In this document: positions 39,097 through 48,032 of the stretch, in pieces
Numbering within the stretch: the first letter of the stretch is position 1
Layout: the number at the start of each line of letters is the position of its first letter
NCBI RefSeq assembly: GCF_013267595.1
Contig: NZ_CP054011.1
Coordinates: 634,147-698,146 of the forward strand
Direction of reading: 5' to 3'
Length of the DNA: 64,000 nt
Source: Prevotella melaninogenica
GTDB lineage: Bacteria; Bacteroidota; Bacteroidia; Bacteroidales; Bacteroidaceae
Made by a program: the position numbers and the translations under genes
The notes under the pieces: model-generated
Told to the model about the DNA's origin: nothing
Databases searched by the model: none
What the model saw: the letters and a program-made list of their open reading frames with translations, nothing else

Positions 39097-39204
39097 TATG
39101 ACTCTTTCTATATTAGTTTGTTCTTGAATCAAGTTAATGATTAAATCTACTCACACTAAAACAAAGCCTACTTAAATCATAATGAATGATTTGAGCCCTT
39201 GTTC

Positions 39205-39321
39205 TTACTTCTTAATAAATAAAGTCGCATTATTATTTAACAACCACTTTTTTACACTACCATCAGAATACTTCACGATTTGTAACCCTTCTGTGTTGCA
39301 TTGAGTATTTATGGTTTCCAT
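39205..39321 (-). CDS. Short ORF, 38 residues (possible gene remnant)
   Basis: The minus strand has ATG at 39321 and TAA at 39205, giving METINTQCNTEGLQIVKYSD and ending NNNATLFIKK. The composition is protein-like, and the peptide resembles the C-terminal end of a longer protein. No ribosome site is convincing. It may be a tail fragment left by deletion. The remaining bases of the 39097-39446 spacer show nothing else. Confidence 0.3.
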   Translation of the reverse strand: METINTQCNTEGLQIVKYSDGSVKKWLLNNNATLFIKK

Positions 39322-39446
39322 ATGCTTTTAAATCCGACAATAAATAATGGTCCTTTTAGTTGCTATTCTCAACATAATATATTATATTTGTCATATCAAT
39401 TCAGTTATAAAGAATTATTTTGATTCACAATTAAAGAATATCTATT

Positions 39447-39851
39447 ATGGTAGTAACTAATGCAATTTATCAAGGGAAGGGACGCGTTGAGGCAAAACAC
39501 GTAAGATCGGGAGTTCTCGTAACAACAGATGCTGGAAAAGCAGTTGGTGGCCTTGGAGAAAATCAAAACCCTGTTCAACTATTAGGTAACGCATTATCTG
39601 CTTGTGTTCTAACTCTTATGGGTTTGCAAGCTGAGCGTGGAGGTGTAGACTTCACTGGCTGTTATGCTGAAGTTGGTGAGTGCGAAGAAGATATGCAAAA
39701 GTTCACAGTTACTCGTATTCCGATAACTTTTCATCTTAAGGCTTCATTTGATGAAAAACAGCGTAAGAAGTTTGAGTATATTGCTAACAAAGCATGTTTT
39801 GTGGGTAATACGTTAACTGCAGAAAAGGTTTTCACCTTTGTGTACGATTAA
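39447..39851 (+). CDS. OsmC-family protein
   Basis: The 134-residue protein belongs to the OsmC/Ohr peroxidase-like family. The two redox cysteines are in LSACVLTLMG (near residue 53) and NKACFVGNTL (near residue 118), with the family start VTNAIYQGKGRVEAKHV. OsmC-type proteins reduce organic peroxides; some members lack peroxidase activity. It stands alone with a terminator downstream. Confidence 0.9.
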   Translation: MVVTNAIYQGKGRVEAKHVRSGVLVTTDAGKAVGGLGENQNPVQLLGNALSACVLTLMGLQAERGGVDFTGCYAEVGECEEDMQKFTVTRIPITFHLKASFDEKQRKKFEYIANKACFVGNTLTAEKVFTFVYD

Positions 39852-39921
39852 AAGCACTATTAATATGTCGACAATATAAGGTAATTAGCTGTCAAACTGC
39901 TTATCATCTGTTATATAAAGA

Positions 39922-39967
39922 AAAGTCCTGCCATAATTTATTAACTGATTATGACAGGACTTTATTC
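39922..39967. terminator. Hairpin terminator after OsmC gene
   Basis: AAAGTCCTG-CATAAT pairs with ATTATG-CAGGACTTT at 39922-39963, followed by a T-rich tract; it may serve both the OsmC gene and the convergent HAD gene. Confidence 0.82.
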
Positions 39968-40027
39968 CTTCTATATGCTACTAATTAGTAACTTCCAAAA
40001 GAACTTCTTTTTAGCCAGAAGTCTACG

Positions 40028-40756
40028 TTATGAAAGCTTCCTCTCATCAATTAACCTGGAGTTAGGACTCAAGAAATTAGTCAGTTCTGCAAATCGTGAT
40101 AACCTTATCAAATGTGGATGAATCTTATTAAGATATGATCTGTCCTCATTATCCATATAATTTGGAATATGAATCGCCCATCCTCCTATTTTTAATACTG
40201 GAGCTACATCTTCTGGATATGAATCTCCGACCGCCAATAGTTGCTCTGCTTTTACACCAAACTGCTTGCAAAGTCGTTTATAAGCATCTGGTGTTTTATC
40301 CGATACAATAACAATATCATCAAAATAGGGACGTAGTCCCGAGCGTTGAAACTTATTTTCCTGATCAAGCAGTTCTCCTTTTGTAAATACAACCATTCGA
40401 TATCTACCAGTGTCATGCAGTTTTGCCAATGTTGTTTTAACACCATCGAAAGGATGACCTGGTAATCGCAACAATTCTTTGCTTACCTCGACAATCTGTC
40501 CGATATCGTAGCCTTTTACCTTTCCGTGACTGATTTTGACCGCATTCTCTATTAGTGATAGCATGAAAGCCTTACTTCCATAACCAAGGAGTGGTATGTT
40601 AGCCTTTTCAGTGGCGCGGAGAGTATGGGACACCTCATCTGCAGAAGCATACGGGGCAAGAATCTCACAGTACACTTTTTCCACTGTATTAAAGTAGGTC
40701 TGACTACCCCACAGTGTATCATCAGCATCAAATGCTATAAGTGAAATCTCCGTCAT
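40028..40756 (-). CDS. HAD-superfamily hydrolase
   Basis: A 242-residue phosphatase-type protein. Motif I is FDADDTLWGS (Asp10 and Asp12), motif II is in VVFTKGE, and motif IV is AVGDSYPEDVAPVLKIG. The cap domain between residues 20 and 90 is of the C1 helical type. The substrate is unknown; relatives remove phosphate from small metabolites such as phosphoglycolate. A TATCTTTG box lies 140 bp upstream at 40897. Confidence 0.88.
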   Translation of the reverse strand: MTEISLIAFDADDTLWGSQTYFNTVEKVYCEILAPYASADEVSHTLRATEKANIPLLGYGSKAFMLSLIENAVKISHGKVKGYDIGQIVEVSKELLRLPGHPFDGVKTTLAKLHDTGRYRMVVFTKGELLDQENKFQRSGLRPYFDDIVIVSDKTPDAYKRLCKQFGVKAEQLLAVGDSYPEDVAPVLKIGGWAIHIPNYMDNEDRSYLNKIHPHLIRLSRFAELTNFLSPNSRLIDERKLS

Positions 40757-40896
40757 AAGCCTAAAAAATTAGATATTATTGTTATCGTGAACATTCTCTT
40801 CTTTATTGAACCTTGTCCAATAAAGGCTGGTCGTAGACGGTAAATAATAAAAATCCTTTCAAAAATAATAAATCCTCCTTTCCTTTCTTTTTGCAG

Positions 40897-40904
40897 CAAA
40901 GATA
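40897..40904 (-). promoter_or_regulatory. Candidate -7 box for the HAD hydrolase
   Basis: Minus strand TATCTTTG, about 141 bp before the start. The spacer 40757-41225 otherwise shows no gene. Confidence 0.4.
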
Positions 40905-41225
40905 ATCCTTTTTTTCGTCATTACAAGTTTTTTATCAATATTTTTATCAACAAAATTGTTAATTTTACTTTTATTAATTATGTGCAAATACATTGTATTT
41001 ATCGACAAACCGTATATATGCGTTAATAAACGTATTTTATTTATGCGCTCTGTTAACATTGACAAGCCCTATTTCAACTACGATGTTGAGGTAATTAATA
41101 CGTTGAAAAATTTGATTAATTCAAATATTTTTGCTTTCTTTGTGGTCGTTTAAATTTGGAAAGAAGATGTATATTTTGAATACTATTCTTTCATAAATTA
41201 CATCTATAAAGTCCAAATATTTACC

Positions 41226-42351
41226 TAATTACCTGAACTCGGGATAAGTATCATATCACTCTTCTGTTTGGTTTAGTACAACGGCTCTTTAGACTCAATC
41301 TTTTGATTGAACCTAAAAAACAGATTACTTTAGAATAATGTAAGCTGTCCCGAATGTTGCTCTATAGCAAAGTCTATGTTCACTGCTGGCTTCTTCTCAA
41401 AGAAGCTGTAGGCTGCAATAGCAGAGAGAACATTCATTGCGAAATTAAATATGCTTCTATGCCTTGAATGCACTAATTGAGCTACATTCTTTAGCTCATC
41501 ATTGATAGTCTCTATTACAGATCTTTTCCTTAGAAGAAGTCTATCATAAAGTGGCATTAGTTTGTTTTTCATGTTACTCCTAATGCCAGTAACTAAATTT
41601 ATTCCATCATTGAACAATCGCTCAAATAATCCTTGAGAAATGTACCCTTTGTCTGCAAACAATTTACCAAATACATTGTCTGTCAATCTGTTAAATACAT
41701 TTTCGTCTCGGTCATCAACATTTGCTTTAGTGAGCATAAAGTTTAGAATCTCACCTCTTTCATTACAGATAAGATGTAGTTTGAATCCAAAATACCATCC
41801 CATTGTACTCTTACCCTTGTTGCATAATTTCTAAAAACCTTATTGCGACAAATACGTTTATTATGGCAAACTGGAATACAAGTTGAGTCAATAAAACTAA
41901 TACCAGTACACCTCCCAAAACAACATATCTGCAGGAACATCATCATCTCTACAGAGACTCTTGCCTCTAATTCAAGAAAACGATTATAAGACAATTGATT
42001 TGGAAATAAATCTGCTAAATGCTCTTTTACGAAAAAGGTATAATAGTGACGAAAATTACGATAGGAATTAAAGTGGAAGCAAATTAATATCGTTATGATT
42101 TCAGACTTACTCATACGCCACCTGCGATGGCGATGACATCCTTTATTCTTTTCTGAAAGAACTATTTTATCAGTTTCTAACTCAAATTCTTTGCAAAAGT
42201 CATCTGCAATACAGAAAATTTCAGTAATTTTGTCCTTGGTAATCATTGTTATATTTATTGTAATTGATTGATTTTCAACTATAAAGTTACAAAAATATAA
42301 TGAGATTACCAACTTTTTGCAGACTTTTCTTATCCCGAGTTCAGGTTAATT
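41226..42351. mobile_element. IS982-family insertion sequence with TAATT target duplication
   Basis: The inverted ends ACCTGAACTCGGGATAAG (41231-41248 and its complement at 42329-42346) are perfect over 18 bp. The direct repeat TAATT at 41226-41230 and 42347-42351 flanks them, so the insertion is recent and its edges certain. The element is 1,116 bp. The right end lies 17 bp before the sulfatase ATG. Confidence 0.93.
41330..42246 (-). pseudogene. IS982-family transposase, frameshifted
   Basis: The 5' part (from ATG at 42246, MITKDKITEIFCIADDFCKE) has the IS982 start, SYNRFLELEARV and CTGISFIDSTCIPVCHN. The frame then leaves near 41815, at FRNYAT, and continues in another frame as KGKSTMGWYFGFKLHL, then NDGINLVTGIRSNMKN and KRSVIETINDELKN. 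The D-D-E residues are split across the two frames, so one base has been gained or lost. IS982 members are normally a single open frame, so this is a disabling mutation and not programmed frameshifting. The perfect ends and target duplication suggest it broke after a recent insertion, or was moved by an active copy elsewhere. Confidence 0.88.
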
Positions 42352-42367
42352 GGAAACTAAAAACAAA

Positions 42368-43909
42368 ATGGAACAAAAACTCTTGACAATAGCCTTAGTA
42401 TCTTCTGCAATCGGAACAGGTCAGAAAGCTTTAGCTCAAACACGTGGAACAACTACAGATAAGCCAAATGTAATTATTATATTGGCTGATGATCTTGGCT
42501 ATGGTGATTTAGAGTGTTATGGTGCCAAGAATGTTCAAACACCTAATATTAATAAGCTCGCACAGTCAGGTATACGTTTTACGAATGGACATGCTGTTGC
42601 GGCAACAAGTACTCCCTCTCGCTATTCGCTTCTTACTGGTGAATATGCTTGGCATCGAGAAGGTACAGATGTAGCTGCTGGTAATGCTGGTATGATTATA
42701 AAACCGAGTCAGTTTACGATGGCTGATATGTTTAAGAGTCGTGGATATGCTACCTGTGCTATAGGGAAGTGGCATCTTGGACTGGGTGACAAAAGTGGTG
42801 AACAAGACTGGAATGCACCTTTGCCAGAGTCATTAGGTGATCTTGGTTTTGATTATCATTATATTATGGCTGCTACTGCAGATCGCGTTCCATGTGTCTT
42901 TATAGAGAATGGTTCGGTTGCAAACTATGATCCAGCTCACCCAATAGAAGTATCCTATGTACGAAACTTTGAGGATGAACCTACAGGACGTAAGAATCCA
43001 GAACTCATTTATAATATGCGTTCGAGTCATGGACATGACATGTCTATCGTTAATGGAATCGGCAGAATTGGCTATATGAAAGGTGGTGGAAAGGCTCTTT
43101 GGAAGGATGAAAACCTTGCCGACTCAATACTTGCACACGCAGTGAAATTTATTGAAAACCATAAGAAAGAACCTTTCTTTATGTATTTCGCAACAAATGA
43201 CGTTCATGTTCCTCGCTTCCCTCACAAGCGTTTCCGGGGAAAGAATACAATGGGAGTGAGAGGTGATGCTATCGTCCAGTTTGACTGGACTGTCGGACAG
43301 TTAATGAAGAAACTACATGAACTGAAGATAGATGACAATACACTCGTTATTCTTACAAGCGATAACGGACCTGTCGTTGATGATGGATATCAGGATTGTG
43401 CAGAAGAACTCCTCAATGGTCATAGCCCTGCTGGTCCTTTCCGTGGCAATAAATATAGTGCTTTTGAAGGCGGGACAGCTGTTCCATTAGTTATATCTTG
43501 GCCTCGTAAGATTAAGGGAGGAATGGTGTCTAAAGCACTTGTGAGTCAGATTGACCTTTTATCTTCTTTGGGTTCACTCGTTCAAGCAAGATTTCCAAAA
43601 GGTAGTGCACCTGACAGTCGTGACTACCTCCCTACCCTTCTTGGTAAAGACCTGAAGGGGCGCAACTATGTAATTGGACAATCTAACACACATGTCCTTT
43701 CAGTGCTTACCGCTCAATATCGGTACATTGAACCAAGTAACGGACCAAAAATGATTCAATGGGGACCAAAGATTGAAACAGGAAATCTTCCTTTTCCCCA
43801 ACTTTATGATATGACTGTCAGTCCTTTCGAATCCAAAAATGTTGCTGATGAGCACCCTGATGAGGTTTCTCGTATGCAATTAATATTGAAAGAAGAGAGA
43901 AATAGATAG
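42368..43909 (+). CDS. Ser-type sulfatase with signal peptide
   Basis: The 513-residue protein has a signal peptide MEQKLLTIALVSSAIGTGQKALAQ and then the sulfatase fold: NVIIILADDLGYGDLECYG with the metal aspartates, the modification site S-T-P-S-R at residues 81-85 in AATSTPSRYSLLTGEY, AIGKWHLG, and SDNGPVVDD. The modification motif has Ser where other enzymes have Cys, so formylglycine must be made by an anaerobic sulfatase-maturing enzyme (anSME), which is not in this window. Substrates in gut and oral Bacteroidales are sulfated glycans such as mucin or glycosaminoglycans. The ATG at 42368 is preferred; a TTG at 42350 lies inside the IS target duplication. The IS982 insertion has removed the natural promoter region. 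Confidence 0.93.
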   Translation: MEQKLLTIALVSSAIGTGQKALAQTRGTTTDKPNVIIILADDLGYGDLECYGAKNVQTPNINKLAQSGIRFTNGHAVAATSTPSRYSLLTGEYAWHREGTDVAAGNAGMIIKPSQFTMADMFKSRGYATCAIGKWHLGLGDKSGEQDWNAPLPESLGDLGFDYHYIMAATADRVPCVFIENGSVANYDPAHPIEVSYVRNFEDEPTGRKNPELIYNMRSSHGHDMSIVNGIGRIGYMKGGGKALWKDENLADSILAHAVKFIENHKKEPFFMYFATNDVHVPRFPHKRFRGKNTMGVRGDAIVQFDWTVGQLMKKLHELKIDDNTLVILTSDNGPVVDDGYQDCAEELLNGHSPAGPFRGNKYSAFEGGTAVPLVISWPRKIKGGMVSKALVSQIDLLSSLGSLVQARFPKGSAPDSRDYLPTLLGKDLKGRNYVIGQSNTHVLSVLTAQYRYIEPSNGPKMIQWGPKIETGNLPFPQLYDMTVSPFESKNVADEHPDEVSRMQLILKEERNR

Positions 43910-44053
43910 TACTATTAATTAATGTTTGATAGAAATTAAGACCTCCCATTCTTTCGATATAGCTAACAGTAAAACTATTCCATATCTTACAAGAATAGTT
44001 TTGTTTTGATTTGCTGTCACTTTTAACACTTCTTGTAATTCTTCTGTATACTA

Positions 44054-45649
44054 GTAACTATTCAGCGGTATTGATCAGTCTGTATTCTCTCCTGTAAAAT
44101 CTTCGTATAAAGGCTATAAAGATACTTATTTTTCTTTCGTACTTCAGATTTTCTTTGTACCTTTATACTTATGAAAGAGCAGGTTACGGACATATCAAAA
44201 GTATTACAAGCCATGACGGAAGAGATGCGATTATTGCGTGCAACTGTCAATCAGCAGTATGCCGAGATTATTAAATTGAACCGTAACATAAATGCTTTGA
44301 ACCTCCAAATTCGCAAGAAAGATACGGAACTTATAAAGTTACGGGAACGCTTGGCTAAGTATGAAAAACCTGACAAAAACTCTAATAATAAGCAGTACTC
44401 CGCCAAGCAAGGAGCGTATAAAGGATGAGGTTATCAGAAGAACAAGAAGCCTCCGTAAGCCAAGTGGTAAGAAGCCGGGAGGACAAAAGGGGCATGATGG
44501 GCATAAGTTGTCTTGTTCTTCCATACCTAACGAGACACTTGATGAGGTACCCAACTATTGCACTCGTTGCGGAGAATCTTTATCAGATACAGAACGTGTG
44601 CTTGATTATGTGACGCAGGTTATTTCCATTCCAGAGTTGAAGCCCGTAATCAAGGAAATCCGACACTATGTGATGGTATGCAAGAACTGTGGTGAACGTA
44701 TTCGGACGGCACCAAGACGGCGATCAAACAACGTGGTATATGATTCAAGCATAAAGGTCTTAGTGGTTTATCTGAGTGTCGTGCAATTTCTTCCTTACGG
44801 TCGCATAGCAAGTTTTTTGCGTGAGGTATTTGGACTCACTCCAAGCGAAGGCTCGCTGGTGAACTGGGTAAATGAGGCAAAGAGAAATGCGCAACCTGTG
44901 ATTGATAAGATTAAAGAATATATCAAGTCATCAGCAGTTGTTGGTTTCGATGAGAGCGGCTTGTACTGTAACAAAAGACTCGACTGGGCATGGATTGCAC
45001 AGACTGTTTATTACACATTGCTTTTCCGTGCTGATGGAAGAGGATCGAAGGTATTAGCAGACAAATTTGGCGATAGCTTGGAACGAATGACTGCCGTTAC
45101 CGACCGCCATAGCGCATACTTTGCACTCCATTTCCTCAACCATCAGGTATGCCTTGCTCACTTACTCCGCGAACTGCAATATCTCTCAGAGTTGAACACT
45201 GAGCAAGAGTGGTCTGGAAAAGTAACCAATCTGTTCCGTGAAGCTATTCACGAGCGAAATACCAATCCGAACGACGTTATAGACAAGGTGTCATGGACCC
45301 GACGTTTAGACAATCTGCTCAAACAGAATATAGAGAAGCTTGGTAAAAAGTTTATTACGTTCAGAAAAGGCTTGGTCAAATGCAGAGATTACATTTTCAA
45401 TTTCCTCGAAAATCCGATGATACCATTTGACAATAATGGAAGCGAAAGAGAAATACGCAAGCTAAAAATCAAACTGAAAAACTCCTGTACATTTCGTTCA
45501 GACTTCGGAGCAGACGCTTTTCTTGAACTTCATTCGATTGTAGAAACAGCTAAGAAGCACGACAAAACTCCATATAATGTGATTCAAGCCTTATTTAAGG
45601 TTTGATAAATTGATATGCACTGTATATATCGGGTATCGCTGAATATTAC
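44054..45649 (+). mobile_element. IS66-family insertion sequence (single-ORF type)
   Basis: The ends read GTAACTATTCAGCGGTAT at the left and, on the opposite strand, GTAATATTCAGCGATACC at the right, an imperfect repeat with the IS66 GTAA...TTCAGCG form. The element is 1,596 bp and has only a tnpC-type gene; tnpA and tnpB are missing, as in the ISBst12 subgroup. No 8-bp target duplication is visible (GTATACTA against AGTATTTT). Confidence 0.8.
44171..45605 (+). pseudogene. IS66-family TnpC transposase, frameshifted
   Basis: The N-terminal part begins MKEQVTDISKVLQAMTEEMR with a leucine-zipper-like coiled coil and YEKPDKNSNN, then leaves the frame near 44387. The rest continues one frame over as SSTPPSKERIKDEV, GGQKGHDGHKL, a zinc-finger CTRCGES...CKNCGERI, VGFDESGLYCNKRLDWAW (first Asp), LAHLLRELQYL and the NNGSEREIRKLKIK end. 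In the family the text is KNSNNSSTPPSK, so an extra A in AATAATAAGCAG is the likely cause. Removing one base restores a single 478-residue protein. The catalytic DDE region is intact in the second part. Confidence 0.88.
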
Positions 45650-45687
45650 AGTATTTTATTCTTCCCAAGCAAATTGTATCCAGCACT

Positions 45688-45868
45688 GAGGGTGTGTCAA
45701 AATGCAAATTAATAACTTGACAACTTTCAATCTATAAGTAGGAGTCTTCTAAAGGCAAAGAAAAGACCATTTCTTTACTCAAAATCGAGTATAGAAATTG
45801 TCATTTTTTATTGGATTGTTTCAAACTGTAAGATTATCAAAATGATATTTGCATTTTGACACACCCTC
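45688..45868. mobile_element. MITE family B (181 bp) directly before hutD
   Basis: GAGGGTGTGTCAAAATGCAA at 45688 is matched by a perfect 22-bp inverse at 45847-45868. The interior is AT-rich with no reading frame. The end sequence resembles those of IS1182-type elements in Bacteroidetes, from memory. It lies 30 bp before the hutD start. No target duplication is visible. Confidence 0.88.
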
Positions 45869-45898
45869 TTGGGGGGTGAGGCTTTTTTTTATTACATT

Positions 45899-46414
45899 AT
45901 GACCACACTCCCCCAATCATCCTACAAGACTACCACATGGAAGGGTGGTGTCACACGTCAGATTTTTATCTCACCTGCTGACGGCGATTTGTCAGCAAGG
46001 CATTTCGATGTGCGTATCTCGTCTGCCATTATTGACGACGTGGCGAGCGATTTCTCAGATTTCACGGGTTTCACCCGCTATATCCTACCTTTGGAGGGAG
46101 AGATAACGCTGATAAAAGAGCGGCATCGTATCACTTTGTCTCACAATGCTTTGTATAAGTTTGAAGGTGACGAGAAAGTAAGTTCGGAGAATACGCAGGG
46201 AGCAGTTGATTTTAATATTATTGTGCGACACGGTATCAGCGTTGAGGTGGGAATTATGGTGGAAGCACAATTCACGGATAGCCGTCGAACGATTGTATTT
46301 GCCCTTGAAGATTGCAGTATTGAGGGTGAAACAATCCGTAAACATGATACGGCAATCCTCGAAAAACCTTTCCATCTAAAAGGAAAATCGGTCGTTGTTC
46401 GGCTTGAGGAATAG
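45899..46414 (+). CDS. hutD: HutD-family protein
   Basis: A 171-residue cupin-like protein starting MTTLPQSSYKTTTWKGGVTR, the usual HutD opening (W.gG.t.ei), followed by FDVRISSAIIDDVASDFSDF and the strand-turn pair FTRYILPLEGEITLI. HutD is found with histidine-utilisation genes and is thought to help regulate their use, but its biochemistry is not established. No hut genes are nearby. A TTG upstream at 45869 would add ten residues from the MITE edge, so the ATG at 45899 is used. Confidence 0.82.
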   Translation: MTTLPQSSYKTTTWKGGVTRQIFISPADGDLSARHFDVRISSAIIDDVASDFSDFTGFTRYILPLEGEITLIKERHRITLSHNALYKFEGDEKVSSENTQGAVDFNIIVRHGISVEVGIMVEAQFTDSRRTIVFALEDCSIEGETIRKHDTAILEKPFHLKGKSVVVRLEE

Positions 46415-46459
46415 GGGAATATCGCTCTTATCGCCTCCGAGTCGTTCCCATGACTCTTC

Positions 46460-46703
46460 TTTTTCGTAAAAATAAAGTCATGCTTCTAAAATTTAAGATG
46501 CTTAGTAGCGATTGAATTAACGCCCAATTGGCTTGCAAAAGATGCCCTTTTAGACTTTAACTAACGCCCTTTTGAACCCTTACTAAGCACCTTTTGAAAT
46601 GCATCTATACAACTAATTGATTATAAGAAAGTTACGATGGTTTTGAAAATGCAACCTTTTTGCTCTTTTTTAAGCCTTTCTTCAGCATATTATGTAATAT
46701 TTT
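46460..46703 (-). repeat. 247-bp leader-plus-22-mer intergenic element, copy 5
   Basis: On the minus strand the array units start AAAAGGTGCTTA, AAAAGGGCGTTA, AAAAGGGCATC and AATTGGGCGTTA (46508-46596), and the leader has CGTAACTTTCTTAT and GTTGTATAG. The outer leader end abuts the deleted IS1595 element at about 46704, so that insertion may have cut it. Confidence 0.78.
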
Positions 46704-47120
46704 TTTTCTGTGTGGTGATGTTAGGACTAAAGAATGTTAATTTAAACAATCTTTCTTTATAAACATCTGTAATTCAATTTCTTTTGCAAGAAATGATGAA
46801 CTTAATGTTACTTAAAGATTTCTTTCAAATATTTCCTGACGAAGAAAGCTGTATAGACTATTTTCGTCAGATTCGGGAAGATGTAGGAATTACCTGTCCT
46901 AAATGTGGCTATATTGAGCACAAATGGTTAGATGGTAGAAAAGCATTTCAATGTAAGACTTGTGGTTGTCGTACTCTCCTAACAAAGGGTACTGTTATGG
47001 AAAGAAGTCACATACCCCCTTATATGATTGTACCGCAAATTACACATCTGATATAAAGTGGAGAAACTATAATATAAGATATTAACATTTGTTAGTCCTA
47101 ACATCACCACACAGAATAAT
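46704..47120. mobile_element. Internally deleted IS1595-type element
   Basis: CTGTGTGGTGATGTTAGGAC near 46709 is repeated inverted at 47093-47112, giving about 35 bp of terminal inverted repeat. Only about 417 bp remain, against around 1 kb for a full element, and the catalytic domain is missing. Exact ends and target duplication are uncertain because of T-rich flanks. Confidence 0.83.
46793..47056 (+). pseudogene. IS1595-family transposase N-terminal remnant
   Basis: The 87-residue remnant has the IS1595 zinc-ribbon: DVGITCPKCGYIEHKW and FQCKTCGCRTLLTKGTVMERS, with four cysteines in CxxC pairs. The sequence ends just after the ribbon, where a full protein would continue into the DDE domain. 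The ATG at 46793 follows an A-rich leader. It may still make a DNA-binding fragment, which could interfere with full-length copies elsewhere, but that is speculation. Confidence 0.88.
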
Positions 47121-47388
47121 TTTTCAAAGTTGTTAGAAACTTCACTCTCTCCAGTAAGTAATGGACTAATAAGAGATATTGGGCTAATGAGACTATTAGC
47201 TTAATAGGTAGTGTCCTAAAAAGATTAGAATGTAGTTGGGGAATATCATTCCTCATTACTACGGAATGACTACATACTACGTCAATGACATAAAAAGAAT
47301 ACGATTGCGATGTGGCAAATGTGCATTAGTTTGCGTACCATTTCCACATCTATTTCCGTTTTTTCTTGCAAGTTTCGGAAACTTTAAC

Positions 47389-47396
47389 TATCTTTG
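47389..47396 (+). promoter_or_regulatory. Candidate -7 box for the fimbrillin locus
   Basis: TATCTTTG, followed by a leader of about 370 bp before the first gene. The 47121-47388 region upstream shows no gene. Confidence 0.5.
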
Positions 47397-47399
47397 CAC

Positions 47400-47765
47400 C
47401 CGTATCTTAATTATCAGGCATTGAACGTATTAGAGAGACATAACCATTCATGGCAGGTTTCCTTATATAATAAAGGTATATGCGCAATACAGGAAAACCA
47501 AGGTTTTTCTGCAAGTTGTCGCGTGAAAAATGCCGTAAACTTATCGTTGGATTATTTGGCAGTTCCAAATAATTTGTTACTCTCTCACATAGGCGCTACT
47601 GGCGTAACGTCACCCCAAAACATTCTCGCATACGCGCCCGAGGCGACCCTGCGCAACCCCTTTAGGCAAAGGATTTCACGACGAATCCTCTGTCTGATTT
47701 TCCATGTCCTTTCGTCAACTTCTGAAAGGACGAAATAACAACAGAACATTCACATAAACAATTAT
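47400..47765 (+). promoter_or_regulatory. Long GC-rich leader before the fimbrillin genes
   Basis: Between the promoter box and the ATG at 47770 lies about 370 bp with a GC-rich middle (about 47600-47700) and possible stems such as CCTTTAGGCAAAGG and TCCTTTCGTC...GAAAGGACGA. Weak open frames here have no ribosome sites or protein-like sequence. It is more likely an untranslated leader. Confidence 0.4.
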
Positions 47766-47769
47766 AAAA

Positions 47770-47973
47770 ATGAAACAGAAAGATTCAAAGAAACAGATGT
47801 ATATCTGCCCGGCAATCGAGATTGTCGGTGTAGGAATTGAGTCTCTGATGGTAGAGGCAAGTGGCGACCACTCAGGTATCGGACAAGGAGGAACTGTTGG
47901 AGATGCCAAACGGTGGTATTTCTTAGAAGAAGACGAAGATGAACAGGAATTTCCCATAGGCAGGAATATGTAG
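47770..47973 (+). CDS. Small protein preceding the fimbrillin gene
   Basis: A 67-residue protein beginning MKQKDSKKQMYICPAIEIVG, with a Gly-rich middle HSGIGQGGTVG and an acidic tail. Short proteins of this kind (basic start, YICPxIEI, then SLMVEASG) are often found before fimbrillin-like genes in Prevotella and Bacteroides; from that context I expect it to be co-expressed. It has no signal peptide of the usual kind. Function is unknown. It lies 60 bp before the lipoprotein gene. Confidence 0.7.
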   Translation: MKQKDSKKQMYICPAIEIVGVGIESLMVEASGDHSGIGQGGTVGDAKRWYFLEEDEDEQEFPIGRNM

Positions 47974-48032
47974 GAAGATTGAATGAAAAAATGAGTATAT
48001 AAAAAATTAAAGAATTGAGTATAAAAAAGAAT

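Noticed and set aside
40956..41153. A 65-residue open frame between the HAD gene and IS982
   Set aside because: It overlaps the upstream region of the HAD gene in AT-rich DNA, its peptide is unlike any family, and no ribosome site precedes it.
45869..45898. HutD start at TTG 45869
   Set aside because: It would translate bases next to the MITE edge; homologues begin near the ATG at 45899.
47236..47738. Two overlapping open frames before the fimbrillin genes
   Set aside because: They overlap the promoter box and GC-rich leader, lack ribosome sites, and their peptides look like translated non-coding sequence.
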